Notes: generated by a model not told the origin, from the sequence alone. Positions 37,101 to 48,739 are shown, counted from the first letter of the stretch. The stretch: 64,000 nt of DNA from Phocoena phocoena (GCF_963924675.1 NC_089222.1:113475316-113539315); one strand, 5' to 3'. Made by a program: numbers and translations.

Positions 37101-37930
37101 CATTGTCATTTGTTTCTAGGTATTTTTTTTATTTCCTGTTTGATTTCTTTAGTGATCACTTCATTATTAAGTAGTGTATTGTTAAGCCTCCATGTGTTTG
37201 TATTTTTTACAGATCTTTTCATGTAAATGATATCTAGTCTCATAGCATTGTGGTTGGAAAAGATACTTGATACGATTTCAGTTTTCTGAAGTTTACTAAG
37301 GCTTGGTTTGTGACCCAAGATATGATCTATCCTGGAGAATGTTCCATGAGCACTTGAGAAAAATGTGTATTCTGTTGTTTTTAGATGGAATGCCCTATAA
37401 ATATCAATTAAGTCCATCTTGTTTAATGTATCATTTAAAGCTTCTGTTTACTTATTTATTTTCATTTTGGATGATCTGTCCATTGGTGAAAGTGGGGTGT
37501 TAAAGTACCCTACTATGAATATGTTACTGTCGATTTCCCCTTTTATGGCTGTTAGTATTTGCCTTATATACTGAGGTGCTCCTATGTTGGGTGCATAAAT
37601 ATTTACAATTGTTCTATCTTCTTCTAAGATCGATCCCTTGATCATTATGTAGTGTCCTTCTTTGTCTCTTGTAATAGTCTTTATTTTAAAGTCTACTTTG
37701 TCTAATATTTGAATTGCTACTCCAGCTTTCTTTTGGTTTCCATTTGCATAGAATATCTTTTTCCATCCCCTCACTTTCAGTCTCTGTGTGTCCCTAGGTC
37801 TGAAGTGGGTCTCTTGTAGACAGCATATATATGGGTCTTGTTTTTGTATCCATTCAGCCAGTCTGTGTCTTTTGGTGAGAGCATTTAATCCATTTACATT
37901 TAAGGTAATTATCGATATGCATGGTTCTGT
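34123..37930 (-). pseudogene. L1 ORF2 pseudogene (endonuclease and reverse transcriptase)
   Basis: ORF2 normally makes a protein of about 1275 residues that nicks DNA and reverse transcribes L1 RNA. Pieces by minus-strand frame: endonuclease 37920-37448 (TLNVNGLN, CLQETHF), with the catalytic GDFN motif changed to GYFN at codon 37507-37505 and a stop at about 37447; 37417-37106 with SRIDHILGHK; linker 37078-36767; reverse transcriptase 36253-35192 with SIDAEKAF (residues 35-42), [14 protein letters not shown] (93-106) and FADD (137-140), all three catalytic Asp present; then a frameshift near 35.3 kb; C-terminal Cys-rich part 34941-34396 ([18 protein letters not shown]) ending in a stop created by AAA to TAA. 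The usual end would be near 34123. Non-functional. Confidence 0.95.
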
Positions 37931-37994
37931 TCCAATTTTCTTAATTGTTTTGGGTTTGTTGTTGTAGATCTTTTCCTTCTCTTGTGTTTCTTGC

Positions 37995-38885
37995 CTAGAA
38001 AAGTTCCTTTAGTGTTTGTTGTAAAGCTGGTTTGGTGGTGCTGAACTCTCTCAGCTTTTGCTTGTCTGTAAAGGTTTTAATTTCTCCATCAAATCTGAAT
38101 GAGATCCTTGCTGGGTAGAGTAATCTTGGTTGTAGGTTTTTCTCCTTCATCACTTTAACTATTTCTTGCCACTCCCTTCTGGCTTGCAGAGTTTCTGATG
38201 AAAGATCAGCTGTTAACCTTGTGGGGATTCCCTTGTGTGTTAATGTTGTTTTTCCCTTGCTGCTTTTAATATGTTTTCTTTGTATTTAATTTTTGACAGT
38301 TTGATTAATATGTGTTTTGGCATATTTCTCCTTGGATTTATCCTGTATGGGACTCTCTGTGCTTCCTGGACTTGATTAACTATTTCCTTTCCCATATTAG
38401 GGAAGTTTTCAACTATAATCTCTTCAAATATTTTCTCAGTCCCTTTCTTTTTCTCTTCTTCTTCTGGGACCCCTATAATTCAAATGTTGGTGTGTTTAAT
38501 GTTGTTCTAGAGGTCTCTGAGACTGTCCTAAGCTCTCTTCATTTTTTTCTTTATTCTTCTCTGCAGTAGTTATTTCTACTATTTTATCTTCTTGGTCACT
38601 TATCCATTCTTCTGCCTCAGTTATTCTGCTATTGATCCCTTCTAGAATATTTTTTATTTCATTTATTGTGTTGTTTATCGTTGCTTGTTTCCTCTTTAGT
38701 TCTTCTAGGTCCTTGTTAAATGTTTCTTGCATTTTCTCTATTCTATTTCCAAGATTTTGGATCATCTTTACTATCATTATTCTGAATTCTTTTTCAGGTA
38801 GACTGCCTATTTCCTCTTCATTTGTTGGGTCTGTTGGGTTTTTATATTGCTCCTTCAACTGCTGTATGTTTTTCTGTCTTCCCAT
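37995..38885 (-). pseudogene. L1 ORF1 pseudogene
   Basis: ORF1 encodes an RNA-binding chaperone that trimerises through a coiled coil. The start MGRQKNIQQL at 38885 opens a 129-codon frame rich in Lys, Glu, Asn and Ile with heptad-like spacing (LEELKRKQATINNTINEIKN), the coiled-coil region. The frame is lost near 38510 by an indel (it ends RPLEQH). In the correct frame the next segment holds a TGA in place of a conserved Arg codon (AAC ATT TGA ATT ATA, around 38482), consistent with CpG decay of CGA. Sequence then continues to a conserved terminus LLKELF-stop-like end at 37997-37995. About 297 codons in total, normal for L1 ORF1. Confidence 0.9.
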
Positions 38886-40597
38886 TTTGCTTATCTTACT
38901 GTGTTTGGCGTCTCCTTTTTGCAGGCTGCAGGTTCATACTTCCCGTTGTTTTTGGTGTCTGTCCCCAGTGGCTAAAGTTGGTTCAGTGGGTTGTGTAGGC
39001 TTCTTGGTCGAGGGAACTAGTGCCTGTGTTCTGGTGGATGAGGCTGGATCTTGTCTTTCTGGTGGGCAGGTCCACGTCTGGTAGTGTATTTTGGGGTGTC
39101 TGTGGCCTTATTATGATTTTAGGCAGCCTCTCTGCTAATGTGTGGGGTTGTGTTCCTGTCTTGCTAGTTGTTTGGCATAGGGTGTCCAGCACTGTAGCTT
39201 GGTGGTCGTTGAGTGAAGCTGGGGGTTGGTGTTGAGATGGAGATCTCTGGGAGATTTTTGCCATTGGATATTACGTGGAGCTGGGAGGTCTCTTGTAGAC
39301 CTCCTGAAGTTGGCTCTCCCTCCTCAGAGGCACAGCACTGACTCCTGGCTGGAGCACCAAGAGCCTTTCATCTACACGGCTCAGAATAAAAGGGAGAAAA
39401 AGTAAAAAGAAAGAAAGAAAGAAGATAAGATAAAATAAAATAATGTTATTAAAATAAAAAAATAATTATTAAGAAAAAAAAATTTTTAAGTAAAAAGAAA
39501 ATGGATGGACAGAACCCTAGGACAAATGGTGAAAGCAAAGCTATACAGACAAAATCTCACACAGATGTGTACACATCCACACTCACAAAAGGAGGAAAAG
39601 GGGAAAAAATAATAAATCTTGCTCTCAAAGTCCACCTCCTCAGTTTGGGATGATTCGTTGTCTATTCATGTATTCCACAGATGCAGGGTACATCAAGTTG
39701 ATTGTGGAGCTTTAATCCGCTGCTTCTGAGGCTGCTGAGAGAGATTTCCCTTTCTCTTCTTTGTTCTCACAGCTCTCAGGGGCTTAGCTTTGGATTTGGC
39801 CCCGCCTCTGCATGTAGGTCGCCTGAGGGCGTCTGTTCGTCGCTCAGATACGACAGGGTTAAAGGAGCTGCTGATTTGGGGACTCTGGCTCACTCAGGCC
39901 GGGGGGGAGGGAGGGACGCGGATGCGGGGTGAGCCTGCGGTGGCAGAGGCCAGCATGACGTTGCACCAGCCTGAGGCACGCCCTGTGTTCTACCGGGGGA
40001 GTTGTCCCTGGATCCCGGGACCCTGACAGAGGTGGGCTGCACAGGCTTCGTGGAACGGGGGTGTGGATAGTGACCTGTGCTCGCACACAGGCTTCTTGGT
40101 GGCAGCAGCAGCAGCCTTAGTGTGTCATGCCCGTCTCTGCAGCCCCTTTAAGCTCCGCGGTTGTTAGCCGCGGCTCACGCCCGTCTCTGGAGATCCTTTA
40201 AGCAGTACTCTTAACCCCTCTCCTCGTGCACCAGGAAACAAAGAGGCAAGAAAAAGTCTCTTGCCTCTTCGGCAGGTCCAGACTTTTCCCCGGACTCCCT
40301 CCCAGCTAGCCGTGGTGCACTAGCCCCCTTCAGGCTGTGTTCACGCAGCCAACCCCAGTCCTCTCCCTGGGATCCGACTGAAGCCTGAGCCTCAGTCCCC
40401 AGCCCCACCCGCCCCGGCAGGTGAGCAGACTAGCCTCTCAGGCTGGCGAGTGCCAGTCGGCCCTGATCCTCTGTGCAGGAATCTCTCCGCTTTGCCCTCC
40501 GCACCCCTGTTGCTGCCCTCTCCTCTGCGGCTCTGAAGCTTACCCGCTCCGCCACCCGCAGTCTCCGCCCACAAAGGGGCTTCCTTGTGTGTGGAAA
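38886..40597 (-). promoter_or_regulatory. L1 5'UTR with GC-rich promoter region
   Basis: The 5'UTR is about 1.7 kb. The outer 0.95 kb (39640-40597) is strongly GC-rich with many CpGs (for example around 39900-39925, 40155-40185 and 40535-40570), which no other part of the window matches, and would count as a CpG island if measured. L1 5'UTRs hold an internal RNA polymerase II promoter. A low-complexity A/T stretch at 39390-39500 separates this part from the ORF1-proximal leader. The open frames on both strands here are composition artefacts. Confidence 0.82.
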
Positions 40598-41130
40598 ACC
40601 TAGTCTGCTCTTAATTCCTTCCGTTGTGTTTATTCATTTCACTTATTGTATTCTTCAGTTCTGACTGGTTCTTTTTAAAATTTTCTAGTTCCTTGTTAAG
40701 AGTCTCACTGTGTTCATCTATTCTTTTCCCTAATTCAGTTAGCATTCTTATTACTAATGTTTTGAATCCGTTGTCTGGTAAATTCTTTATTTCTGTTTCA
40801 TTATTTGTTTTTTCAGTTGTTTTCTCTTTCTCTTTCAATTGAGACCAATTCCTCTGTCTTCGCATTTTGCCTAGCTTTGACATGGATTTTGCTGAATTTG
40901 ACATGAGCGCAAGTCACATCTTTCCTCAGGGTGTGCTGACAGCTATCACCTAGGTAGGAGATGGGGCTGGAGATAGAGGGGCTAGATCCGGAGCTAGGTG
41001 TGAGCCAGGACTTCCCCTTCATTCAGTGACCATCACCACCCTATCTGGGGTAGGGTCCAGTCCTAAGTTACTGGAGCAAAACCAGTTGAGGGTTGGGTCT
41101 GAGCTGGCTCTGTTCCCTTTAAGTATGTGG
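40598..41130 (-). mobile_element. Old antisense L1, right part (ORF1 start and 5'UTR)
   Basis: Continues the L1 of 31306-33749 beyond the inserted younger L1. The minus-strand frame around 40862-40611 reads MRRQRNWSQLKEKEKTTEKT and on, the N-terminal coiled-coil part of ORF1. From about 40920 to 41130 the sequence aligns with the 5'UTR of the L1 at 19950-20150 (shared GGTGTGAGCCAGG and GAGCTGGCTCTGTTC blocks). It stops at 41130, so the L1 is truncated inside its 5'UTR. Confidence 0.88.
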
Positions 41131-41539
41131 AAACATCAGGCAAATTAGCATGGTGAATATGAAAACTAAATTGAGGGATATGAAAAACAGATGCCAGCAA
41201 CCCAGAAATAGGAATGCAGATACGATATAAATATAGGGACTTATTTCTTTGACATCATCCCTGAGTGTGTGATACCTAGTTAGGATACTTGGATGAAAGG
41301 ATTTAGGTAAACAGAAGAATGCTAGAGGAAGGTATTGGGTAATGTCAAACAGAGTTAGAAGGCAAATGCAGGGGTAGGAATGAGATTATCATCAATGGGT
41401 GTTTCTAATCCAGTCCAGTATCAGGCAGATGTAGAAACATAAGGAGGCATGTGTGTATGTATGTGTAGGGAAGTCATTCATAATTTTGAATAAGGCAGTG
41501 AGGAATTTCTCCACTAGAAGATAATATTTGAAGAGTAAA
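41131..41539. other. Unassigned sequence
   Basis: About 400 bases with no recognised repeat or gene. Confidence 0.35.
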
Positions 41540-42100
41540 GGGGAAAAGCCACACAGCTATCTGGTAAAAGAAAAATTTCAGGCAAGGGGAAGAACAAGTC
41601 TAAAGGTACAGGGCAGAGGACATAGTTCTAGAAACAGCATAGGGGAGACATAGTGGCTAGAGCAAATGTGGAAGGAGAAGAAGAATATAAGGTCATAGAA
41701 GCAACAGGCATTCTGGACATATAAAGGCTTAGTGATGTAAGCTTTTCCTCTGAGTAAAATAGGAAGTATTGGAGAGGTCTGAGCAGAGGACATATTCTGA
41801 TTATCTGATTTTTGTATTAAAAAGAACACTCACTCAGCTCCCGCTGTTTTAAACGTAAGCTAGACTGGGGGCAGGACACCAAAAGAACAGGGAGAGCAGT
41901 TAGGAAGCTACTGCATAAAACCAGGTGACAGATGATGGTGCCTTGGGCAATAGTGGCAATGTAGAGGTGGTGAAAATGGCTGGATTGTAGAGATATATTG
42001 AAGATGAAATCTACCAAATTTGCTTACGAATTTGATGTGGGGTTTGAAAGAGAGAAGTCAAGGATTACCCGAGGTTATCAATAAATGACCCATAGCATGG
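41540..42100 (+). repeat. Old mammalian interspersed repeat, family unassigned
   Basis: Order of blocks: GGCAAGGGGAAGAACAAGTC, TTTTTGTATTAAAAAGAACA, GGGAGAGCAGTTAGGAAGCT, GACAGATGATGGTGCCTTGG, TTGATGTGGGGTTTGAAAGA and AGAGAAGTCAAGGATTACCC. I recognise this series from many mammalian loci but cannot name the family. Minus-strand open frames here have no domain. Confidence 0.5.
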
Positions 42101-42382
42101 ATCCATCATTCTTGGCTGCTAAATTTTTATCAGGTGGGTCTGGGTACTTTTATTGAAATCAATTGTCAACTCTGAACCCCATTGAGAGCTGAATAAAAGC
42201 AAATGAGGTGCTTGCCAAAGAGTGTTCTGTGGTTTTGGTGAGAGGGTGAGCCAACTGCTAATTTGGAGAACATCTAAAATTTATCTGAAACTGGAAACAA
42301 CCACTGAGAACAGTTATATTTTACAAAAGAACAACTTTTGTGGACTTATAAAAATTTAAGACTTGGGAATGAGGTAGGGGGC

Positions 42383-42781
42383 TGTCTTTGTCAGTTTGAG
42401 CTGCTCTAACAAAATACTGTGGACTAGGTGCCTTAATAACAACATTTCCCATGTTTAACAACAAACATTTTCCACAGTTCTGGAGAGTGGGAAGTAGAAG
42501 ATCAAGGTCTCTGCTGAGAGCCCTTTCCTGGTTTACAGAGGGCAGTCTTTTTGTTATGTCCTCACATCACCTCTCCTTGGTGCATGCATGCACACAGACA
42601 GGGAAAGAGTGAGATATCCTGTCTCTTCCCCTTTTTATAAGGGCATTAATCCCATCGCAAGGGCCCCATCCTCAAGCCTCTTCTAAACCTAATCACCTTC
42701 CAAAGTCCCCACTTCCAATACCATCCCATTGGAGGTTATGTCTTCAATATATGAATTTTGAAGGTATGGGTAATGTCAACA
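42383..42781 (-). mobile_element. MaLR (MST/MLT1-like) solo LTR, antisense
   Basis: Reverse-oriented MaLR LTR: GCTGCTCTAACAAAATACTG, CACAGTTCTGGAGAGTGGGA, GAAGATCAAGGTCTCTGCTG, TTATGTCCTCACATCACCTC, TTTTTATAAGGGCATTAATC, CCTAATCACCTTCCAAAGTC and CAATATATGAATTTTGAAGG in the expected order. About 400 bases, a complete solo LTR length. Clear target duplications were not found. Confidence 0.88.
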
Positions 42782-43387
42782 GTTAGGAGGCAAATGCAAA
42801 TATATGAACCAACACTCAGTTCTAGTAGGGACTCTAAGAATCTCTGACACATAATGTTTATTTAAAGTGGTGGATAGTATTAGATCACCTTGGGACAAGA
42901 AAGAAAGAGGGTTTGACCAGTTTGAAAAACCAGCTTGGGTGATTCAGACATTTTCGCCCCTTACCACTTATTTCTTCTTGCCCACCTCTTAGAATTACAA
43001 CTCTACATGGATTGTTTTTGATGTAAATGTTTAGATTAGTAAATGCATTACCTTTTTCACCCTAAGAAGTCTTGGGTCTTGGCAAAGGTAAAAAATAATC
43101 TGCAAGAGTTAGGAGCAGTTTTATGTTACGTGTAAGAAACTGTAAATTAAACTTGGCTGTATAGAGAAGTATATATTATCTATGGGCACAGTGGCAGGAA
43201 CTGAGCCAAAAATGTTAGTATTAGAGCTCCTGTGTCGAAAAGGCAAACATTTAATACAAGGAATTTTTAACTTTTATTCAGATATCTTAGCATTTGCTTT
43301 ATTTTATGTGTGTATGTTTGAAGATTATTTTTTTCCTTACATTATAGAGGTTAAGTATATGTTACAGGTTAGTTATATATGTTAAGT
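42782..43387. other. Unique AT-rich sequence
   Basis: No gene or recognised repeat. The open frame 43182-43385 has no recognisable domain. Confidence 0.4.
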
Positions 43388-43590
43388 ATAGGTTTTGGAG
43401 TCAAAATACCTAAATTTGAGTCTTAACTATGAAATTTGTTGTTCTTATGTTCATGACAAGTTATTTAATTGCTGTGATTTAATTTCTACTGCTATATCTA
43501 TCTATCTATATATCAAATGATTCTTGTGAAGTTTAATATATATTTAAAGTTGTGGTACATGTTAAGCATTCAAGTATTATCTATTTCCTT
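43388..43590 (+). repeat. MIR SINE remnant
   Basis: Sense MIR order: GGTTTTGGAGTCAAAATACC, AAATTTGAGTCTTAACTATG, ATGACAAGTTATTTAATTGC, a short (TATC)n expansion at 43493-43508, then TTCTTGTGAAGTTTAATATA and ACATGTTAAGCATTCAAGTA. Full-length but heavily diverged. Confidence 0.78.
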
Positions 43591-46500
43591 CTTTGCTCTC
43601 AACTGTGTTCTGGATAGTTGATGTTGCCAGATAAGTGATCTTAAGACAAATGAGGTATTAAACTACATGTCTGCCTTTAATGTTGTCCAGAACTTAATTG
43701 AAGATTTCATCAGAGTTCTAAAAATTGATTTTTATACTCCAATATGCATTTCACAGGCTTAAAACTGTACTAGTCTTCCATGTCAGAACAGTACATGTTT
43801 TTAAACTTCCTTTTTGAAGATAGACTGTTATTTTCTACATTCCCTTCTGTCAGAAATATGTTCAGTTAGAAGAGTATTTATGTTTAACAGTGGTCTGCCA
43901 TTTATACCAGCAAAGTCTCTGTTGCTAGTCTCAGTGAAAATGAGGCTAGGCTTGAGCAAGTTTTAATATATAGCATTTGTCATTAAGATGATGTGGTAGC
44001 AAACCAGATAAACTAATGTCGATAATATTTTTGATTTTGAATATTCGCTAATGTCCTGGAATTCACTTTATATGGTCTGGTGATAACATGTCTAAGCAGA
44101 CTTACTCATATTTTTAAGTAATTTCTTTGTTATTAAAAGAAAGGGAGGGAATAATTATGTAGGACAATTACCCTCAAATTTTCCTGTGACAGTTGACAGT
44201 TTATAAAGCAGTGGGCTATTAATGAGTTTCCTAACTAACAAAATACCAATTTCACTTCTCACATTATACTTTAGGATTGAACCCTAAAGGGGAAAAAAAT
44301 GAAGGCACTGCATACCTCATTACCCAGACCTAAGAGGTGGTGATGTAACAAAGGCTACAAAATTACTGTGGATAATTAGAGCCAAACAGAAAAGGTGAAG
44401 TAGGAATAGTCTATCAGAAGCAGTCAATCCAAGAAAGCAAAGGACTTAAATCAAAATGATAATAGGCTAAAGAAAATGTGCCCTGTGTGAGCAAATGGAA
44501 GAAACAAATATTGATATAAAAGGAAGAGCTAGATGGAATGGAATTCATATGTTAATGATTTTATGAAATTAGAAAGATAGTCTGCAAGTGAGTAAATGTG
44601 AAAATTTTTGTTTTTATATGCATCTTTTAAAAGGAAGTTGAATAAATAGAAAAATTAAAGTTGTTCTTTAATACAAATTTTTAACATATGTCTCCAAATA
44701 TATGGAATGCGATTTCTACTTTTCACTGTGGTGGTTTTATGGGTAAAACTAATTAAAAATCATTTTATTTTACATTGAGAGAGGAAGTCACTTATTATCT
44801 TTGACATTCAATTTTCTTTTATAGAAAATGACAGTATTGGAATAGATGCACATTTTATTTGCTTCTGGTCTCCAATTTGCATGATTCCATGAAACATGAT
44901 TTTCCACTGTACTGAAATAACTTTCCATCCTTCATAAGTATAGTCATTTTAAGTGTTTTATTTTGTAATTTGTGAAAACTTTTAGTAACCTTTGTTTGTG
45001 ATGCTATATTTGATTTCTCATTCTTCTCTGGTAATTAATTTCATGTGAATTGTCCTTAAATATCAAGTTATATCCATAAACTCAAGGCATCCTTTCATAA
45101 ACAGATGGACTAATATATCTATGTTTGTAATAAATATTTTACCAGTGTGCTTATCACTTATTTCTAGGCCCATCTCTGTATTTAACATCAGACATACAAG
45201 GTAAAATTCAAATTCAATCCTTGACATATCATGCTGTCTTTAAAATCACAAATTGATAGCTTTAATTTTCAATAGATAGGCTTTGTGTGTTTTACAAAGC
45301 AAAATATGATTTTCTTAACCTTTACTTTGTAGACATTTAGGGAAGTGTACCACCACTCCCAGTTACAATTTGCAAACTTAAATTGCCATGTTGATATAGT
45401 TATCAGCTGTCCCTTTTGATAATAATGTATAGATGAATAGAAACTGAAGATTTATTCCATTTGTGTCAACATTAGCAGAAAATAATGTGACAGGGTGCAA
45501 GACTCAAGAGGTTCACCTGACATTATTGAACAATCTCTTACCCTAGGAACTGCCTTTTGCTGGGCCTTCTCCAGACACATTACACAAAAGAAGATCTTCT
45601 GATGGCCTTTGAACAATCTGAGACACTGATCTATGCATTTTAGAAAAGATGCCCTAATGGGAATGCAAATAATTTCAACTTGAGATCTTAGTCAAATGCC
45701 TGAAAAGTATTTCTTTTGTATGGTCCTTTGAAGGACCTTGTATAATGACTATTCACATCAATGCAAAATCTTTTGTGGAGAAAAAAAACACCTTGGCATA
45801 AAATCATAAAATACAAATTAACATTTTATTATTCAATTTAAAGGCAGTGAAATATGAGAGAGGTTTCAGCTTCCTGGGAAGTGAACTTGAACAAGAGAAG
45901 CAAAATGTGTCCAACTAGTAGACGTGGGTTTTTAGCTTCTTAAGAGATAGGTTTCACTGTCAAGAGTTATATTTGACAGAACAGTTTTCTGTTTTGTCAA
46001 TAAACAAAAATCATTCTTTATTATTAAGTGAATTTACTTCTTATTTTTTCTTGAAATAATACTGACATGATTATTAAATATGGATATATATGTAAGATAT
46101 AGGCACATGTGTAGTAATTTTATATATGATAATTTTCCAATAAATTATCTCCTGAATTAGAATTGATTTTTTTTAGTATTTAAACTTAAACAATAATAAA
46201 AATTCCTAATTAGTCAGGAACATTTTAATGGTTTCTTTGATTAGGTAAATAAATATATTTAGTATTCACTGGGGTAATATGCAAGTCTGCTTAAGCCAGC
46301 ACAAATAAAATGCTATAGTAACAGAGCTAAGCTTTATTATTTTCCTTAATAAGGACTATCTGTTCTTTATTTATGGCTACACATTCTGAAAAAGAATACT
46401 TGAAAGGGAACTCTTAGAATAATTTCAAATTCAGAAGGTAACACAACAAATATATTTCCTATGGGACAGTTTGTTTCATAATTTTTCATATTTGTTATTA

Positions 46501-46595
46501 ACATCTTATTACTATTAAAATAATAACAAATACACCTTCCACCACCACCACTACTACTATTACTATCACTATGAATACCACCAACACTGAAGCTC
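43591..46595. other. Unique AT-rich sequence
   Basis: Three kilobases with no supported gene, RNA or repeat. A short trinucleotide-like patch (CCACCACCACTACTACTATT) lies at about 46538-46563. Confidence 0.45.
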
Positions 46596-46850
46596 CTTCT
46601 AAAGGTAACATTTATTGCATAGAAAATATATGCCAAACCCTGAGCCAAGTAACCTTCGTAGATTATTTCACTGAAGCTTCATAGAAGTCTTGTGTAGTAG
46701 ACTCTACTATTTAATCCTGTACTATAAAGCAGTTGTGATTGTGCAAAACCAAAACAAAATTCCAAAGTCATCTGAACAATTTTAGACCCCATAATAATTT
46801 TGCAGGTAGGTTACATATCCAAGATTAAACTGGCAGCTACTTCCTTTAGC
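46596..46850 (-). repeat. MIR SINE remnant
   Basis: TAACATTTATTGCATAGAAA, ATATGCCAAACCCTGAGCCA, CATAGAAGTCTTGTGTAGTA and, after a poorly matching interval, GGTTACATATCCAAGATTAA with CTGGCAGC follow the reverse MIR order. Diverged. Confidence 0.5.
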
Positions 46851-48508
46851 AAATAGTAGAATGCTAACAAGTGTGGATGAGGTATGAGAATGGAAATAGT
46901 TTTTAGAGATGGGATGCAAGAGAGATGAAATGACACACCTTAGTCATTCATGTGAGCACATAAGAGCTCAGTCACGTTAAAGAGGATTTAAATGATTCTG
47001 CTTTAAATTTCCCCTGAAGAATCCCACCGATTGTTAAATGGTGATTTATAAGGATGAATGTCCATTGTATTCTAAGGAACTAGTGTGGCACATTTAAAAA
47101 TACACTAGAAAAATCAGCTTGAGAATAAAGTAGTACAATAATAAATCACTAATATACTGAATGTGACACTTGAGGGCTTCTGTTTCACTGACATGTCTGA
47201 CTTTACATGTGAAATTAATCCACAGAGAGAGAGTTGAGCATTTTGCTATCTATAAAAATTTGGCATTACAAAGTATAAGTTGAACTGTACTGTGACCTAG
47301 ATTTCAATCATAATGCAGGAGGAGGAAAAATGTTGGTGAATTCTGGTAAAATAGATTTTATTTTGAGCAATATTAGTTTCTTTTCAGTGATCTTTTTTGA
47401 CATTTAATAGATTTTTCGGTCATGCACAAATAGAAGAAGAATGTAAGTGGAATGAAAATATAATACTTTTTGGTACCAAATGAAACATTAAACCATGCCA
47501 AGGAGAGCCTCTAGATGTATCCATTTCACCCATGAACGCTTCAGGCTCTCCAGACCTAATGTGGAGGGAAGTGGTACAGTGGCTGGTCTCCTGGGGCACT
47601 CATGTTTCAGACTAGGGCTAAGAGGTGGCTGACTATACAATGCACCGATGAGTTCTGCAAATAAATCAGTTGACTTCAGTTTTAGGAAGTGGGTTTTCAT
47701 CCTGCCAGTTGTGAAGTAAATTTGAACAAACAATATTTATATATCTGTGCTGCTCCGAAATTAACTTGCTTACACATAATTTTAGTCATAGGTGCTTTTT
47801 ATAAAACAGCAGTGCTCTTTTTTTAAATATTGGGAAGTATTTATAAGCCTATAAAAGTGCACAGAAAAGAATAGTGACTATTTCTATACTGTCAATCAGC
47901 TCTTCAAAATTAATATTTTGCCATAATTTTATCACTTCTAAAATTTTTGGAAGTAATAAGTTATGAGGGATACAGTTGAAGACTCCTACAACCCCCTCCC
48001 TGAAATTTCCATCTCTTCCTAACCTTGAAGAGATAATAACCATCTGTAGTTTGGATATACCATATTTCTATTACATATATATTTAAATTAAAACTTAAAA
48101 TTTAATAACTTTCCAAATTTCCTTGCTGAAAAGACTACAAAAGCTTGTTTTTCTACTCTGGCTGACCATTAACATTACTTGGGGGACATTTTTCAGATAC
48201 TTGGTTCTGAAATTCTTAAATATGTGTATTTTGGGCTACTTTTTAGACTCTGAATTATTATATTACAGTCAGAAAACATGGTCTATAAGTGGCAAGTCTT
48301 ATTATTCTTTTATATTTACTTTGTGACATGAATATATGTTATATATTATATATGCATGTATATATATATACATACATATAGAAGATTAAATAACATTATT
48401 ATTGTTATGGATTGTTATTGTTGTATATTCAACAATTACTTACTTGCCAGTTTCTTGCTTCTACCTTCCTTTTGGTTTTGACTGCTTTCTTGCTACAATA
48501 CATGTCAA
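46851..48508. other. Unique AT-rich sequence
   Basis: No gene. An AT-rich patch of ATATAT and TACATA units lies at 48331-48380. The part at 47480-47720 is less AT-rich but unrecognised. Confidence 0.45.
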
Positions 48509-48693
48509 CAGGTGGTTCTCAACCAAGTTGTATATTAGAATTATCTACAGAACTTAGAAAAAGAAAAAAACCAGGTAACTCAGTCCCACCCACAGGGATC
48601 CTAATTTAATCAATCTGAGCTGTGGCTTGATATTGAGAATTTTTAAAAGTCCTCCAAATGATGTTAATGGTCAGCAGGATTTGAAAAGCAAGT
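48509..48693 (+). mobile_element. MER5-like hAT-Charlie element
   Basis: Left terminus CAGGTGGTTCTCAACC and the ordered internal blocks GTATATTAGAATTATCTACA, CAGTCCCACCCACAGGGATC, ATCAATCTGAGCTGTGGCTT, TGAGAATTTTTAAAAGTCCT and ATGATGTTAATGGTCAGCAG match the non-autonomous MER5 type. The right terminus is decayed. About 185 bases, the expected length. Confidence 0.78.
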
Positions 48694-48739
48694 TCTTGTT
48701 GTCTTTTTAGCAAGGAACTTTTGTGAAGTTTTTTTTCAA

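Larger units (their letters stand above)
33734..40613 (-). mobile_element. Near full-length younger L1 (6848 bp) nested in old L1
   Basis: The insertion is 33750-40597, flanked by a perfect 16-bp target duplication ACCTAGTCTGCTCTTA at 33734-33749 and 40598-40613. Host ORF1 sequence of the old L1 reads on across the site. On the minus strand the order is 5'UTR (40597-38886), ORF1 (38885-37995), ORF2 (about 37930-34123), 3'UTR (34122-33760) and a short A-rich tail (33750-33760). It has typical full L1 length and architecture. Multiple stops and frameshifts in both ORFs make it immobile. It is the best preserved mobile element in the window. Confidence 0.96.

Noticed and set aside
38632..39084. 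150-codon plus-strand open frame
   Set aside because: Antisense to the L1 ORF1 coiled-coil region and leader. Its Phe/Ser/Leu-rich composition is what the complement of a Lys/Glu-rich sequence gives.
39640..40597. CpG-rich promoter of a host gene
   Set aside because: Position, strand and the 16-bp target duplication show that it is the 5'UTR of an L1 insertion.
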